From NCBI RefSeq assembly GCF_003443655.1, contig NZ_CP031941.1, positions 1-52,500 on the forward strand: 52,500 nt of DNA, given 5' to 3'. Both the position numbers and the translations under genes were made by a program. Below are positions 7,017 through 15,678 of this stretch, piece after piece. How positions within the stretch are numbered: the stretch's first letter is position 1; every line of letters starts with the position of its first letter. The notes under the pieces were generated by a model. The model had not been told where the DNA came from, did not search any database, and saw only the letters and a list, made by a program, of their open reading frames with translations. The stretch comes from Nostoc sphaeroides. GTDB taxonomy: Bacteria; Cyanobacteriota; Cyanobacteriia; Cyanobacteriales; Nostocaceae.

Positions 7017-8504
7017 ATGCTCAATCAAAATCAAATACCCTTATTAGATGCCTTAAAAGCCAATGCAGCAAGACTCCATGCACCTTTTTACACCCCAGGA
7101 CATAAACAAGGTGAGGGAATTTCTCAATCCTTGGCTGACTTATTTGGGAAAGCCGTCTTTCGCGCTGATTTAACCGAATTAGCTGATTTAGATAATCTGT
7201 TTGCACCCCAAGGCGTTATTCAAGAAGCACAACAACTAGCGGCTGAAGTATTTGGTGCATCACAAACATGGTTCCTTGTCAATGGTTCTACCTGTGGGAT
7301 TGAAGCAGCTATTCTCGCTACCTGTGGCACAGGCGATAAAATTATTCTGCCTCGCAATGTCCATTCATCTGCGATCGCTGGTTTAATTCTCTCCGGTGCA
7401 ATACCAATTTTTCTCAATCCTGAATACGATCCAGTTTTAGATATTGCCCATAGCATCACGCCTAATTCTGTAGAATCTGCACTCCAACAACATCCAGATG
7501 CTAAAGCAGTGTTGACAGTTTACCCAACATATTACGGCGTTTGTGGAAATTTGAGTGCGATCGCCAACATCACACATCAATATAATATTCCTCTACTTGT
7601 AGATGAAGCCCACGGCGCCCACTTTGCCTTTCATCCAGAATTACCCACTCCAGCCTTAGCCGCAGGAGCAGATTTAACTGTACAATCCATCCACAAAGTA
7701 CTTGGTGCAATGACACAGGCATCAATGCTGCACATCCAAGGTAATCGGATAGATTGCGATCGCATCAGTAAAGCTTTGCAACTTGTACAATCTACCAGTC
7801 CAAGTTATTTACTTTTAGCTTCTTTAGATGCAGCGCGTCAGCAAATGGCACTTCACGGAAAAATGCTGATGTCTCGCACTTTGCAACTAGCTGATGAAGC
7901 TAGAACAAAAATCAGTCAAATTCCTGGCTTATCCGTTTTACAGATTCCGAGCAAGCCTTATCAAGGGGGGTTGGGGGGATCTCCCGGCTTTGTCGCTTTA
8001 GACGAAACGCGATTAACTGTCACTGTTTCTAGTTTAGGTTTAACCGGATTCGAGGCAGATGAAATTCTCGATGAAAAATTTGCTGTTACTGCTGAATTCG
8101 CATCATTGCAACATCTCACCTTTATCATTAGTTTAGGCAACACCCCAGCCGATATTGAGCAACTGATACAAAGTTTTACCACTCTTGCCAAAGAATATTG
8201 CCGAACAAACTTGACTGTTAAAAATGCTAATTGGCAGAATCTTTTAAGTACACAGGGTTATGCTTTACATTTTTCTCCCCGTGAAGCCTTTTTTGCTGTC
8301 AGTGAAACCTTGCCTTTAGCACAAACAAGCGATCGGATATGTGCTGAAATCGTCTGTCCCTATCCTCCAGGAATCCCTGTGTTGATGCCGGGAGAAATCA
8401 TCACCAAACCCGTCCTTGACTATCTCCAACAAATTCAGGCGATGGGAGGATTTATCAGTGGTTGTGGTGATATTAGTTTACGCACACTAAAGGTAGTAAA
8501 CTAA
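7017..8504 (+). CDS. PLP-dependent Orn/Lys/Arg decarboxylase family protein
   Basis: A 495-residue fold-type I PLP enzyme. The N-terminal FYTPGHKQG motif is the signature of the short Orn/Lys/Arg decarboxylases. NVHSS near residue 116 supplies the ring-stacking His, VDEAHG near 197 the pyridine-binding Asp, and SIHKVLGAM near 227 the Schiff-base lysine. The C-terminal domain ends with YPPGIPVLMPGE, as expected. The product would be a polyamine precursor (agmatine, cadaverine or putrescine); arginine is the likely substrate in cyanobacteria, but this cannot be read from the sequence. The segment near residues 315-325 (YQGGLGGSPGF) is encoded by a G-rich repeat-like tract and may be an acquired insertion. 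Confidence 0.85.
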   Translation: MLNQNQIPLLDALKANAARLHAPFYTPGHKQGEGISQSLADLFGKAVFRADLTELADLDNLFAPQGVIQEAQQLAAEVFGASQTWFLVNGSTCGIEAAILATCGTGDKIILPRNVHSSAIAGLILSGAIPIFLNPEYDPVLDIAHSITPNSVESALQQHPDAKAVLTVYPTYYGVCGNLSAIANITHQYNIPLLVDEAHGAHFAFHPELPTPALAAGADLTVQSIHKVLGAMTQASMLHIQGNRIDCDRISKALQLVQSTSPSYLLLASLDAARQQMALHGKMLMSRTLQLADEARTKISQIPGLSVLQIPSKPYQGGLGGSPGFVALDETRLTVTVSSLGLTGFEADEILDEKFAVTAEFASLQHLTFIISLGNTPADIEQLIQSFTTLAKEYCRTNLTVKNANWQNLLSTQGYALHFSPREAFFAVSETLPLAQTSDRICAEIVCPYPPGIPVLMPGEIITKPVLDYLQQIQAMGGFISGCGDISLRTLKVVN

Positions 8505-8612
8505 TAACTTATATGGTAAATTTAAGGATAATAGCTTGAATACATTTCTCACAATGTTGCCTATTTGTCAGATTTAGCTAAATCATACTCTATTAAGAAT
8601 AAATTTAAATCA

Positions 8613-9113
8613 ATGAAGAGAAAATTTTGGTTAGTAGCAGTTATACTTTCTCTGGTAACAACCTATAATAGAGCCGCTTTTGCTCAAAGTCCAACTAATA
8701 CTATTGCACCAAGTAGTAACGCTCAAGAAATTGAAAAAACTAATAATATCAAGAAATTGTTCGAGTTAATTGGTGTAAAAAATCTTTCTCGACAGATTCT
8801 TACTGAATTATTGAATAATGTTAAGTCCGATTACCCTCAAGTACCTCAAAAATTTTGGGATAAGTTTGCTGCTGAATTCAAATCAGATGATCTTGTAGAT
8901 GAGATTATTCCTATTTATAAGAAATATTATACTAATGAAGAAATAAAACAACTTATTACATTTTATCAGACACCTTTAGGACAAAAAACAATTACCGTTT
9001 TGCCTCAAGTTTATCAGGAATCTTATGATATTGGTAGAAAATATGGAAGAGCAGCAGCCCAAAGAGCGTTAAAAAAATTGGAAGCAGAAGGATATATCCG
9101 CCCTAGTAAATAA
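8613..9113 (+). CDS. DUF2059 domain protein, secreted
   Basis: Read from the ATG at 8613 it gives 166 residues with a good signal peptide (MKRKFWLVAVILSLVTTYN, likely cleavage after AAFA). A longer frame from 8565 would bury that signal behind 16 polar residues, so I prefer the inner start. The mature part has the DUF2059 pattern: KKLFELIGVKNL, then a helix ending near IIPIYKKYYTNEEIKQLITFYQTPLG, and QVYQES. The family is periplasmic, all-helical and without known activity. It follows the decarboxylase by about 110 bases on the same strand. Confidence 0.85.
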   Translation: MKRKFWLVAVILSLVTTYNRAAFAQSPTNTIAPSSNAQEIEKTNNIKKLFELIGVKNLSRQILTELLNNVKSDYPQVPQKFWDKFAAEFKSDDLVDEIIPIYKKYYTNEEIKQLITFYQTPLGQKTITVLPQVYQESYDIGRKYGRAAAQRALKKLEAEGYIRPSK

Positions 9114-9346
9114 AGGAGTGTATGATGTTAACTTGAATTTAGAAATGGGTAATTTTTAGGTTCTGCTCAATCACTAATCCTGTCAATAAGAAGCAAAGGA
9201 GAAAGATTCTTTTTGCTCTACTGCTACTGATGTGCCTATTTTAACTTGCTTGATAAAGCAACTTTAAACCCAGATCAACTTTGCTCTTCACCTTCTACAA
9301 TAAAGATAGACTTTATTGAGATTTGTATAGTTGGGGATAAGCTGTC
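9114..9346. other. Intergenic region upstream of the ABC exporter
   Basis: No gene seen. It presumably holds the promoter of the exporter operon. Confidence 0.4.
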
Positions 9347-10366
9347 ATGGCTCCCGCCGTTTTCATTCAAAATTTGCAAAAGCGCTACGGCACAGTGGTT
9401 GCCGTCCAAGATGTTTCCTTTCAGGTAGAATCAGGAGAAATCTTTGGTTTACTTGGCCCCAACGGTGCGGGTAAAACTACTACCTTGCGTGCTTTATGTA
9501 CACTCACCACACCGGATGCTGGCAAAATCGAAGTATCTGGCATCTCTGTGTTAGATAATCCGAGAGTGGCAAGACAACGACTAGGCTACGTAGCGCAGGA
9601 AGTCGCTATAGATAAGGTGCTGACTGGAAGAGAACTGCTGCAACTGCAAGCCGCACTTTATCACCTCCCAGGCGCAGTAGCCAAACAGCGCATCGAGACT
9701 GTATTAGATTTACTCGGTTTGCAAGAATACGCCAATAAAAAGACAGGAACCTATTCCGGCGGTTTACGCAAGCGCCTAGACTTGGCTGCTGGCTTACTCC
9801 ATTCACCGGATGTTTTGGTGTTAGATGAGCCAACAGTAGGGCTTGACATAGAAACCCGTTTTGTAGTATGGGATTTCCTGAGAAAATTACGCGCCTCTGG
9901 GACGACGGTAGTAATTACCAGCCATTATCTAGAAGAAATTGACGCTTTAGCCGATCGCGTGGCGATTATAGATCGCGGCGTTGTAATTGCTGCTGGGACA
10001 CCTTCACAATTAAAAGATCAAGTAGGGGGCGATCGCATCACCTTGCGAATCCGCGAGTTTTCCCCCATTGAGGAAGCAGAAATTGCCAAAAACCTCTTGC
10101 AACCTTTGCCATTTGTGCAAGAAGTGATCATCAACAGCGCTCAAGGTAATTCCCTCAACTTAGTAGTGACACCTCAGAACGATGTTTTGATTAACATACA
10201 GCAAGCGCTGAATACTGCTGGCTTACCCATATTTGGCATAGCCCAATCTCGCCCCAGCCTCGATGATGTTTACCTCGCCGCGACAGGACGCACACTGATG
10301 GATGCAGAACTGGCAGCCGTTGCCACTCGCGATCCTAAAGCTGAGAAAAAGCAGAATATGAGATAG
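9347..10366 (+). CDS. ABC-2 type exporter, ATP-binding subunit (DrrA-like)
   Basis: A 339-residue ATPase with Walker A GPNGAGKTT, a signature loop YSGGLRKRLDLA (one substitution from LSGGQ), Walker B VLVLDEPTVGLD and the H-loop ITSHYLEE. The extra C-terminal domain (about residues 225-320), ending in SLDDVYLAATGRT, is typical of DrrA-type exporters. It powers the membrane subunit encoded 130 bases downstream, which has the same orientation. Substrates of this class are lipids, polysaccharides or drugs; this one is unknown. The start ATG at 9347 is preceded by GGGGATAAGCTGTC, a plausible ribosome site. Confidence 0.92.
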   Translation: MAPAVFIQNLQKRYGTVVAVQDVSFQVESGEIFGLLGPNGAGKTTTLRALCTLTTPDAGKIEVSGISVLDNPRVARQRLGYVAQEVAIDKVLTGRELLQLQAALYHLPGAVAKQRIETVLDLLGLQEYANKKTGTYSGGLRKRLDLAAGLLHSPDVLVLDEPTVGLDIETRFVVWDFLRKLRASGTTVVITSHYLEEIDALADRVAIIDRGVVIAAGTPSQLKDQVGGDRITLRIREFSPIEEAEIAKNLLQPLPFVQEVIINSAQGNSLNLVVTPQNDVLINIQQALNTAGLPIFGIAQSRPSLDDVYLAATGRTLMDAELAAVATRDPKAEKKQNMR

Positions 10367-10490
10367 GGAATGGGGACTGGGTACTGGGGACTGGGTACTG
10401 GGAAAGAGTTTTGCCAATCCCCAATCCCCAATCCCCAATTCCCCAATTCCCCAATTCCCCACTCCCCACTCCCCACTCCCCACTCCCCAA
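10367..10490. repeat. Complementary G-rich and C-rich tandem repeats between the two exporter genes
   Basis: The left arm repeats GGGGACTGGGTACT, the right arm repeats CCCCAATC and CCCCACT heptamers up to 10490, six bases before the permease start. The arms are largely complementary, so the mRNA could fold into a large hairpin between the two cistrons and sequester the ribosome site of the second. Heptamer repeats of this class occur throughout Nostoc genomes. Confidence 0.85.
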
Positions 10491-10496
10491 TTATTT

Positions 10497-11384
10497 ATGA
10501 GCGTTACTCCTAAATCTGATATCAATTGGCAGCCGTTAGCATCGCCACAAGCAGATACTAATCCTGCACCTAACTTTTTCGGTGAATTGGTACAAGAGAC
10601 GCTGGCTTTAACTCGTCGCTTGTTTATTCAATTACAACGGCGTCCCTCCACATTGGTTGCCGGAATTATTCAGCCAGTGATGTGGTTGGTGCTATTTGGT
10701 GCATTATTTCAAAATGCCCCCAAGGGATTGTTCGGCAGTACGACAAATTACGGACAATTTTTGGCTGCTGGAGTAATTGTGTTTACAGCCTTTGCTGGGG
10801 CGCTGAATGCTGGTTTACCCGTAATGTTTGACCGCGAGTTCGGCTTTTTGAATCGTTTGCTGGTAGCACCGTTAGCATCCCGGTTTTCCATTGTCTTTGC
10901 TTCAGCAATCTTTATCATCAGCCAAAGTTTGTTACAAGCAGCCGTAATTGTTGCAGCAGCAGCGTTTATTGGGGCTGGGCTACCAGATGCAACGGGTTTA
11001 TGTGCGATCGCTTTAATAGTCTTTCTCTTAGCTTTAGGCGTAACAGCCATCTCCCTTGGTTTGGCTTTCGCTCTACCCGGACACATTGAATTGATTGCAG
11101 TAATTTTCGTCACCAACCTACCATTATTGTTTGCTAGTACCGCTTTAGCTCCTCTATCCTTCATGCCTCAATGGTTGCAGGTTGTAGCTACCCTAAATCC
11201 TCTCAGCTATGCGATCGAACCCATTCGCTATTTGTATCTCCACAGTAGTTGGGGACTAAGTAGCGTAGTTATGCAAGCTCCTTGGGGTGATGTTACCTTC
11301 GGGGGAGCGTTGCTAGTATTGTTTGGCTTTGCCGTTGTCGCCTTACTGAGTATCCAACCCCAACTGCGGCGGACTCTTGCTTAA
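10497..11384 (+). CDS. ABC-2 type exporter, membrane subunit (DrrB-like)
   Basis: A 295-residue integral membrane protein with six likely helices. The first follows QRRPSTLVAGIIQPVMWLVLFGALF, then GQFLAAGVIVFTAFAGAL, IVFASAIFIISQSLLQAAVIVAAA, ALIVFLLALGVTAISLGLAF and LIAVIFVTNLPLLFAS, and the last ends near the C-terminus. The ABC-2 hallmark is the long helix pair around LNPLSYAIEPIRYLY. It forms a complex with the ATPase encoded upstream and exports an unknown hydrophobic substrate. The start lies directly after a C-rich repeat and has no visible Shine-Dalgarno sequence. Confidence 0.92.
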   Translation: MSVTPKSDINWQPLASPQADTNPAPNFFGELVQETLALTRRLFIQLQRRPSTLVAGIIQPVMWLVLFGALFQNAPKGLFGSTTNYGQFLAAGVIVFTAFAGALNAGLPVMFDREFGFLNRLLVAPLASRFSIVFASAIFIISQSLLQAAVIVAAAAFIGAGLPDATGLCAIALIVFLLALGVTAISLGLAFALPGHIELIAVIFVTNLPLLFASTALAPLSFMPQWLQVVATLNPLSYAIEPIRYLYLHSSWGLSSVVMQAPWGDVTFGGALLVLFGFAVVALLSIQPQLRRTLA

Positions 11385-11420
11385 AGAGATAAAATAGAGC
11401 AATTTTAGGGTCAAAATCCC

Positions 11421-11813
11421 ATGAAAAAATCATTTTTACAAATTCCTAGACTCATTGTCGCTACCCTGGCAGGAATTAGCTTTGCTTCCTTGCTCATAGC
11501 TCAACCAAGTTCGGCTCAAGTCAGCAGCCCAGCCGATGCTTTTCCCAGTAATAATACAACTGACCAAAATACTGATCCCTTCTCCCGTTCCAACTCAGAC
11601 AATTTCAACATGTTTGATCTGATTCATCGGGCAAATTTTGGGACTCTCAACTGGAATTCTGACCAACAGAACGAACAACTAGACTCAGCCGCAGCAGCCT
11701 TTAAAGCAAGGCAAGAAAAACTAATTCGAGGTGAACAGCAAGCAGATCCCAGTTCGCCAGTGGTTATACCACAATCGGTTACACCATCAGTTACACCAGC
11801 ATCAGGTAACTGA
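11421..11813 (+). CDS. Small secreted protein of unknown function
   Basis: A 130-residue protein with a signal peptide: KKSFLQIPRLIV, then the hydrophobic core ATLAGISFASLLIA, cleavage likely after PSSAQ. The mature part is rich in Asn, Asp, Ser and Gln and low in hydrophobic residues, with one more ordered stretch (NMFDLIHRANFGTLNWN and a helix of Ala, Lys and Gln). The C-terminus is a Pro/Val/Thr-rich tail with the repeated motif VTPSVTP. I do not know the family. It follows the permease gene by 36 bases and may share its transcript. Confidence 0.65.
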   Translation: MKKSFLQIPRLIVATLAGISFASLLIAQPSSAQVSSPADAFPSNNTTDQNTDPFSRSNSDNFNMFDLIHRANFGTLNWNSDQQNEQLDSAAAAFKARQEKLIRGEQQADPSSPVVIPQSVTPSVTPASGN

Positions 11814-11827
11814 ATTCCAACAAAGAA

Positions 11828-12076
11828 CCCCAAGCCTGTAGTAGTCTGTCCCATTAATTTTGCGGGGTTGTAGAGACGCGAAATTTCGCGTCTCTACAGG
11901 GTTTTGGTAACAAACTAATCAATCAGAATTAATGAGACAGAGCAGTAGTACAATGTCTAAGCTAATTTTGAGGGTTTGTAGTAAGCACTTCAGTGCTTAG
12001 AAAATAAGGACTAAAGTCCTCACTACGAACTTATTGACCCATCAATTTAAACTTGACAGACTATTAGGGCTTGGGG
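11828..12076. mobile_element. Nested palindromic elements (MITE-like) downstream of the secreted protein gene
   Basis: The outer inverted repeat pairs CCCCAAGCC...TAGTCTGTC (11828-11850) with GACAGACTA...GGCTTGGGG (12055-12076). The inner part of this pair, TA-GTCTGTC and GACAGAC-TA, has the look of an element inserted at a TA target. Inside is a second inverted repeat, CTGTCCCATTAATT (11846-11859) with AATTAATGAGACAG (11927-11940), that encloses GTAGAGACGCGAAATTTCGC and its complement. A third palindrome with two hairpins (AAGCACTTCAGTGCTT and AGGACTAAAGTCCT) fills 11978-12026. Confidence 0.75.
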
Positions 12077-12117
12077 CTGAGACTATTTAAAAAATCCTTA
12101 GTTATCAGGTCAAAAAA

Positions 12118-12555
12118 CTACAGCCCAAGTGCAGCTAAAACATCGCTAGCATGGGTAGTGGTATTTACACTAGTGTCAACATGGGTAATTTTGCCGTTGG
12201 GGTCAATTACGTAGGTGACGCGCTTGGCATAACCGCCGCCATCCACATCAAAAGCTGTGATGAGGGATTTGTCGGTGTCAGCCAGTAGGGGAAAATTCAA
12301 ATCATATTTTTGGGTGAATGCCTGATGGGAGACTTCATCATCAGCACTGACTCCCAAGATGACAATATCTTTACTTTGATATTGAGACTGGGCATCCCGA
12401 AAACTACAGGCTTGTTTGGTGCAACCTGGCGTGTCATCTTTGGGGTAGAAATACAAAACGACCGTCTTGCCGGCAAAATCAGATAGCGAGACTGTGTTGC
12501 CCTTTGTATCTTTAGCGGTAAATGCAGGTGCATCCGTACCAACTGCTAGAGGCAT
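12118..12555 (-). CDS. bcp: Peroxiredoxin Q (bacterioferritin comigratory protein)
   Basis: A 145-residue thiol peroxidase. The peroxidatic C45 lies in YPKDDTPGCT and the resolving C50 five residues later, the spacing of the atypical 2-Cys PrxQ/BCP class. The protein reduces hydrogen peroxide and alkyl hydroperoxides using thioredoxin. The C-terminal part (RVTYVIDPNGKITHV) is complete. The thioredoxin gene at 669 is not linked to it. The start ATG is clear and preceded by an AGGAAAA ribosome site. Confidence 0.93.
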   Translation of the reverse strand: MPLAVGTDAPAFTAKDTKGNTVSLSDFAGKTVVLYFYPKDDTPGCTKQACSFRDAQSQYQSKDIVILGVSADDEVSHQAFTQKYDLNFPLLADTDKSLITAFDVDGGGYAKRVTYVIDPNGKITHVDTSVNTTTHASDVLAALGL

Positions 12556-12750
12556 AATTAACTTTTCCTGTTTCAGATTGTTGATGCACTTGAAATTTTA
12601 CATTAATTTATAATCATTAAATATAATTACTAAAAAATAGCATAACTATACTTTTGTTAAGCAATTTTTGGTTAAATGAGGTAGTTGGTACAAGCAAAAA
12701 TATATTCTTACATTAATCTTTATCAGAAGAAAAATTACTACCCATACCCA

Positions 12751-13155
12751 ATGCCTGCTGTTGATTCCCAAAACCCAAATATTTTTGTCTATCCTCAAAG
12801 CACAGTAGATAGAGCCGAGCGATCGCTACTGTGTTCGCCCTTCAATTTATCTTTATTTGAAGTCATGGGACAAAGAAGTGTGTCATTAACTGCGATCGCC
12901 TTAGAAAATGGCCTCAAGCAGGGCTATACTAAACGCCCTTTATCAGAATTAGCCTGTGACAACGCCTTGGGCTGGCTGATCCAAGTGGGTGTATTACGGC
13001 GAGAAGTCGATGGTCAGGGAATTACAGATAGTTATCGCCTGACTCCCTTGGGTCGCCAGTTGGTAGAACAATATCAGGGAAAAAATTGGCGGACACCTTC
13101 ATGGCGCGATCGTTTAGCCGATGCTGTGATTCGTTGGTTGCGGATACCTTTTTAG
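12751..13155 (+). CDS. Npun_F0494-like conserved cyanobacterial protein
   Basis: From the ATG at 12751 the protein has 134 residues. I recognise the cyanobacterial family pattern YPQSTVDRAERSLLCSPF followed by LFEVM and a helical C-terminus with RLTPLGRQLVEQ. The second half reads like a winged-helix domain (helices ALGWLIQVGVLRRE, then strand DSYRLTPLG), so DNA binding is possible. This is inference, and no role is known to me. A longer frame from a TTG at 12685 has poor composition, so I reject that start. Confidence 0.75.
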   Translation: MPAVDSQNPNIFVYPQSTVDRAERSLLCSPFNLSLFEVMGQRSVSLTAIALENGLKQGYTKRPLSELACDNALGWLIQVGVLRREVDGQGITDSYRLTPLGRQLVEQYQGKNWRTPSWRDRLADAVIRWLRIPF

Positions 13156-13157
13156 AA

Positions 13158-13454
13158 TAAAAAACTAAAAAGTTAGGATTAGGGAATCAAAGGGAACAAT
13201 ATATACGGAAACGTCACATCATAATGAAGTCTTTACGATAATCATCTAAGTAATTGAAATTTATGATGGTGCTAGTAAAGAGATGAGGTACAGAAGAAGG
13301 GTGCTGCTCTTGTAAGGGGGATAAATTATACAGAAATTCTCCTCCTGTTCCCTGCTCCCTGATCTCCTGTTTTTTAACTGATGGACGAATTGCCATATAA
13401 TTGTTCACTCCTAAAAATTCACTCTGTATCCTGAAAAACTAACGAATAACAACT
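13158..13454. other. Non-coding stretch before cobQ
   Basis: It contains a degenerate CTCCTGTTCCCTGCTCCCTG repeat near 13340-13370. A 64-codon open frame on the minus strand runs through that repeat and is not credible. Confidence 0.5.
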
Positions 13455-14933
13455 ATGAAATCAATTATGGTGGTGGGGACAACATCCCATGCAGGGAAAT
13501 CACTTTTAACTACAGCTATTTGTCGCATTCTGTCGCGGCGTGGCTGGCGAGTGGCTCCCTTTAAAGGTCAAAATATGGCTTTAAATGCTTATGTCACTGC
13601 CAATGGTGGAGAAATTGGCTATGCCCAAGCAGTGCAAGCTTGGGCGGCGGGAGTAGTGCCTTGGGTAGAAATGAACCCTATTTTACTCAAACCCCAAGGG
13701 GATATGACTTCCCAAGTAATTATTAAAGGTAGGTCTGTTGGTAAAGTAAGTGCCTCAGATTACTACGAGCAATATTTTGACCTGGGGTGGCGGACAATTG
13801 AAGAATCGCTACACCATTTAGGAACAGAATTTGACATGGTGGTTTGTGAAGGTGCCGGTAGTCCAGCAGAAATTAACCTCAAGCACCGCGATTTAACTAA
13901 TATGCGGGTGGCAAAACATTTAAATGCGCCAACGATGTTAGTAGTTGACATTGATCGGGGTGGTGCTTTTGCCCATGTCGTGGGAACCTTAGAGTTATTA
14001 GAACCAGATGAACGCGCCTTAATTAAGGGTGTAGTAATTAATAAGTTTCGAGGACAGCGATCGCTCCTAGATCCAGGGATAAAATGGTTAGAAGAACGCA
14101 CAGGTATTCCCGTTGTTGGTGTTATACCCTACTTACAACAAGTGTTTCCAGCAGAAGACTCCCTTGATTTGCTAGAACGTGAATCTTACAAAGCCCAAGC
14201 TGACCTCAACATTGCCGTCATTCGCTTACCCAGAATTGCCAATTTTACCGACTTTGACCCCCTGGAATCAGAAAGTACAGTTTCAGTAAAATATCTCAGT
14301 CCAAAGCAAGATTTAGGACATCCTGATGCCGTAATTATCCCAGGTACAAAGACCACAATTGCTGATTTACTACTGCTGCAAAAAAGCGGTATGGCTGAAG
14401 CTATTCAAAACTATGCTGCATCTGGCGGAACGGTTTTAGGTATCTGCGGTGGCTATCAAATGCTCGGTCAAATTATCGCTGATCCTGAAGGGATAGAGGG
14501 ACAAGCAGGTAGGTATCAGGGGTTAAATCTTTTACCAATCAGAACCGTAATTACCGGACAAAAAATCGCCCGCCAGCGCCAAGTTAGCTCAAATTATCCG
14601 CAACCGGGCTTGCCAGTAAATGGCTTTGAAATTCACCAAGGGCGATCGCGCATCGAACAGCAAGGTATAGATCCTCAATCGTACCATGCCCTCTTTGACG
14701 ATATTAATTTAGGGTTAGTGGATAGTTGTCAATCAGTCTGGGGAAGTTACCTCCACGGGCTTTTTGACAACGGCCCTTGGCGACGCGCTTGGTTAAATCG
14801 CCTCCGTCAACAGCGCGGTTTAAAATCTTTGCCCACCGGAGTTGCTAACTACCGAGAACAGCGAGAGCAAATTTTGGACTCTCTAGCCACTGAAGTAGAA
14901 AGCCATTTAGATTTAACTCCGTTTTTGTCTTAA
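13455..14933 (+). CDS. cobQ: Cobyric acid synthase
   Basis: A 492-residue amidotransferase of the cobalamin pathway that amidates four side chains of adenosylcobyrinic diamide, using ATP and glutamine. The N-terminal synthetase domain starts with the ATP loop VGTTSHAGKS and continues with FKGQNMALNAYVT. The C-terminal class I glutaminase domain carries the nucleophile Cys in GICGGYQMLG and the His in GSYLHGLFDN. Length and domain order are normal. It stands between repeats and is followed by a short ferredoxin gene, but no other cobalamin gene is in the window. Confidence 0.97.
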   Translation: MKSIMVVGTTSHAGKSLLTTAICRILSRRGWRVAPFKGQNMALNAYVTANGGEIGYAQAVQAWAAGVVPWVEMNPILLKPQGDMTSQVIIKGRSVGKVSASDYYEQYFDLGWRTIEESLHHLGTEFDMVVCEGAGSPAEINLKHRDLTNMRVAKHLNAPTMLVVDIDRGGAFAHVVGTLELLEPDERALIKGVVINKFRGQRSLLDPGIKWLEERTGIPVVGVIPYLQQVFPAEDSLDLLERESYKAQADLNIAVIRLPRIANFTDFDPLESESTVSVKYLSPKQDLGHPDAVIIPGTKTTIADLLLLQKSGMAEAIQNYAASGGTVLGICGGYQMLGQIIADPEGIEGQAGRYQGLNLLPIRTVITGQKIARQRQVSSNYPQPGLPVNGFEIHQGRSRIEQQGIDPQSYHALFDDINLGLVDSCQSVWGSYLHGLFDNGPWRRAWLNRLRQQRGLKSLPTGVANYREQREQILDSLATEVESHLDLTPFLS

Positions 14934-14982
14934 ACTAAGTGCATAAAAATCGCAGATTTTTTCGATTAGATTGTCATTAGTC

Positions 14983-15028
14983 ACTAATGACTAATGACCA
15001 ATGACCAATGACCAATGACTAATGACTA
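14983..15028. repeat. Heptamer tandem repeat (STRR), TAATGAC/CAATGAC
   Basis: Seven or so heptamers alternate between TAATGAC and CAATGAC. They run directly into the ATG of the ferredoxin gene, so the last repeat supplies the bases before the start codon. Confidence 0.9.
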
Positions 15029-15265
15029 ATGATTGTTCGTGTCCACTTTTTACCAGATGATGTCACAGTAGATGCCGAAGTGGGAGAAGCCCTATTAGAT
15101 GTAGCAGACCGGGCTGGGGTATTTATTCCCACCGGTTGTCTCATGGGGTCTTGTCACGCTTGTACCGTCGAATTAGAGGATGGAGAAATCATCCGCGCTT
15201 GTATTACCGCAGTACCGCCACGCGAGGAATTGACGATTAATTTGTTTAGCGATCCAACTTGGTAA
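15029..15265 (+). CDS. [2Fe-2S] ferredoxin, short plant-type
   Basis: A 78-residue ferredoxin with the four cluster ligands C37, C42, C45 and C58 (GCLMGSCHACTVEL and RACIT). The arrangement is the plant-type C-x4-C-x2-C-x(n)-C. It is shorter than photosynthetic PetF (about 98 residues) and lacks its acidic C-terminal helix, so it is probably a specialised electron carrier. The ATG is directly preceded by the TAATGAC repeat, and no Shine-Dalgarno sequence is seen. Confidence 0.9.
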   Translation: MIVRVHFLPDDVTVDAEVGEALLDVADRAGVFIPTGCLMGSCHACTVELEDGEIIRACITAVPPREELTINLFSDPTW

Positions 15266-15364
15266 TATCGCCCCTGTTAGTATGCTATGCGGATATTAAT
15301 TGTGCTATTGTAGATAGATTCCATTACGAGTTACGTAACGCATAATATCTACCATTGCTAATTT

Positions 15365-15667
15365 ATGTCTCCGTCAGAAAAATATCCAAAGTTTAAAGAT
15401 AAAAGGACGGAGCGGTTTGCTTTAGGTGAGAGGGTAAAAGAGTTTCACGCTTTTACAGATCAAGCATATAAACGACTTGATATATTAGAAGCCGCTACTA
15501 ACAAAGAATCTCTTATGAAACTACCGAGCAACCATTTTGAGTCTTTAGAGGGTGATCGAAAAGGTCAATATAGCATTCGGATAAATAAGCAATGGCGAAT
15601 TTGTTTCAATTGGCCAGATGAAGAATCTCAACCTTTCAACATTGAAATTACAGACTATCATCCTTAA
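15365..15667 (+). CDS. higB: HigB-like toxin (RelE/ParE superfamily)
   Basis: A 100-residue protein with the HigB host-inhibition pattern: FKDKRTERFALGERVKEF, LDILEAATNKESL, then LEGDRKGQYSIRINKQWRICFNW and a final DYHP. The conserved RINKQWRI core carries the basic residues of these ribosome-dependent mRNA interferases. HigBA modules have toxin first, as here. The antitoxin follows after 11 bases. The start ATG is chosen because the conserved fold begins soon after it. Confidence 0.9.
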   Translation: MSPSEKYPKFKDKRTERFALGERVKEFHAFTDQAYKRLDILEAATNKESLMKLPSNHFESLEGDRKGQYSIRINKQWRICFNWPDEESQPFNIEITDYHP

Positions 15668-15678
15668 AGGAGAATAAC

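Noticed and set aside
13214..13408. 64-codon minus-strand frame
   Set aside because: It runs through a degenerate CTCCCTG repeat and has no ribosome site or coding pattern.
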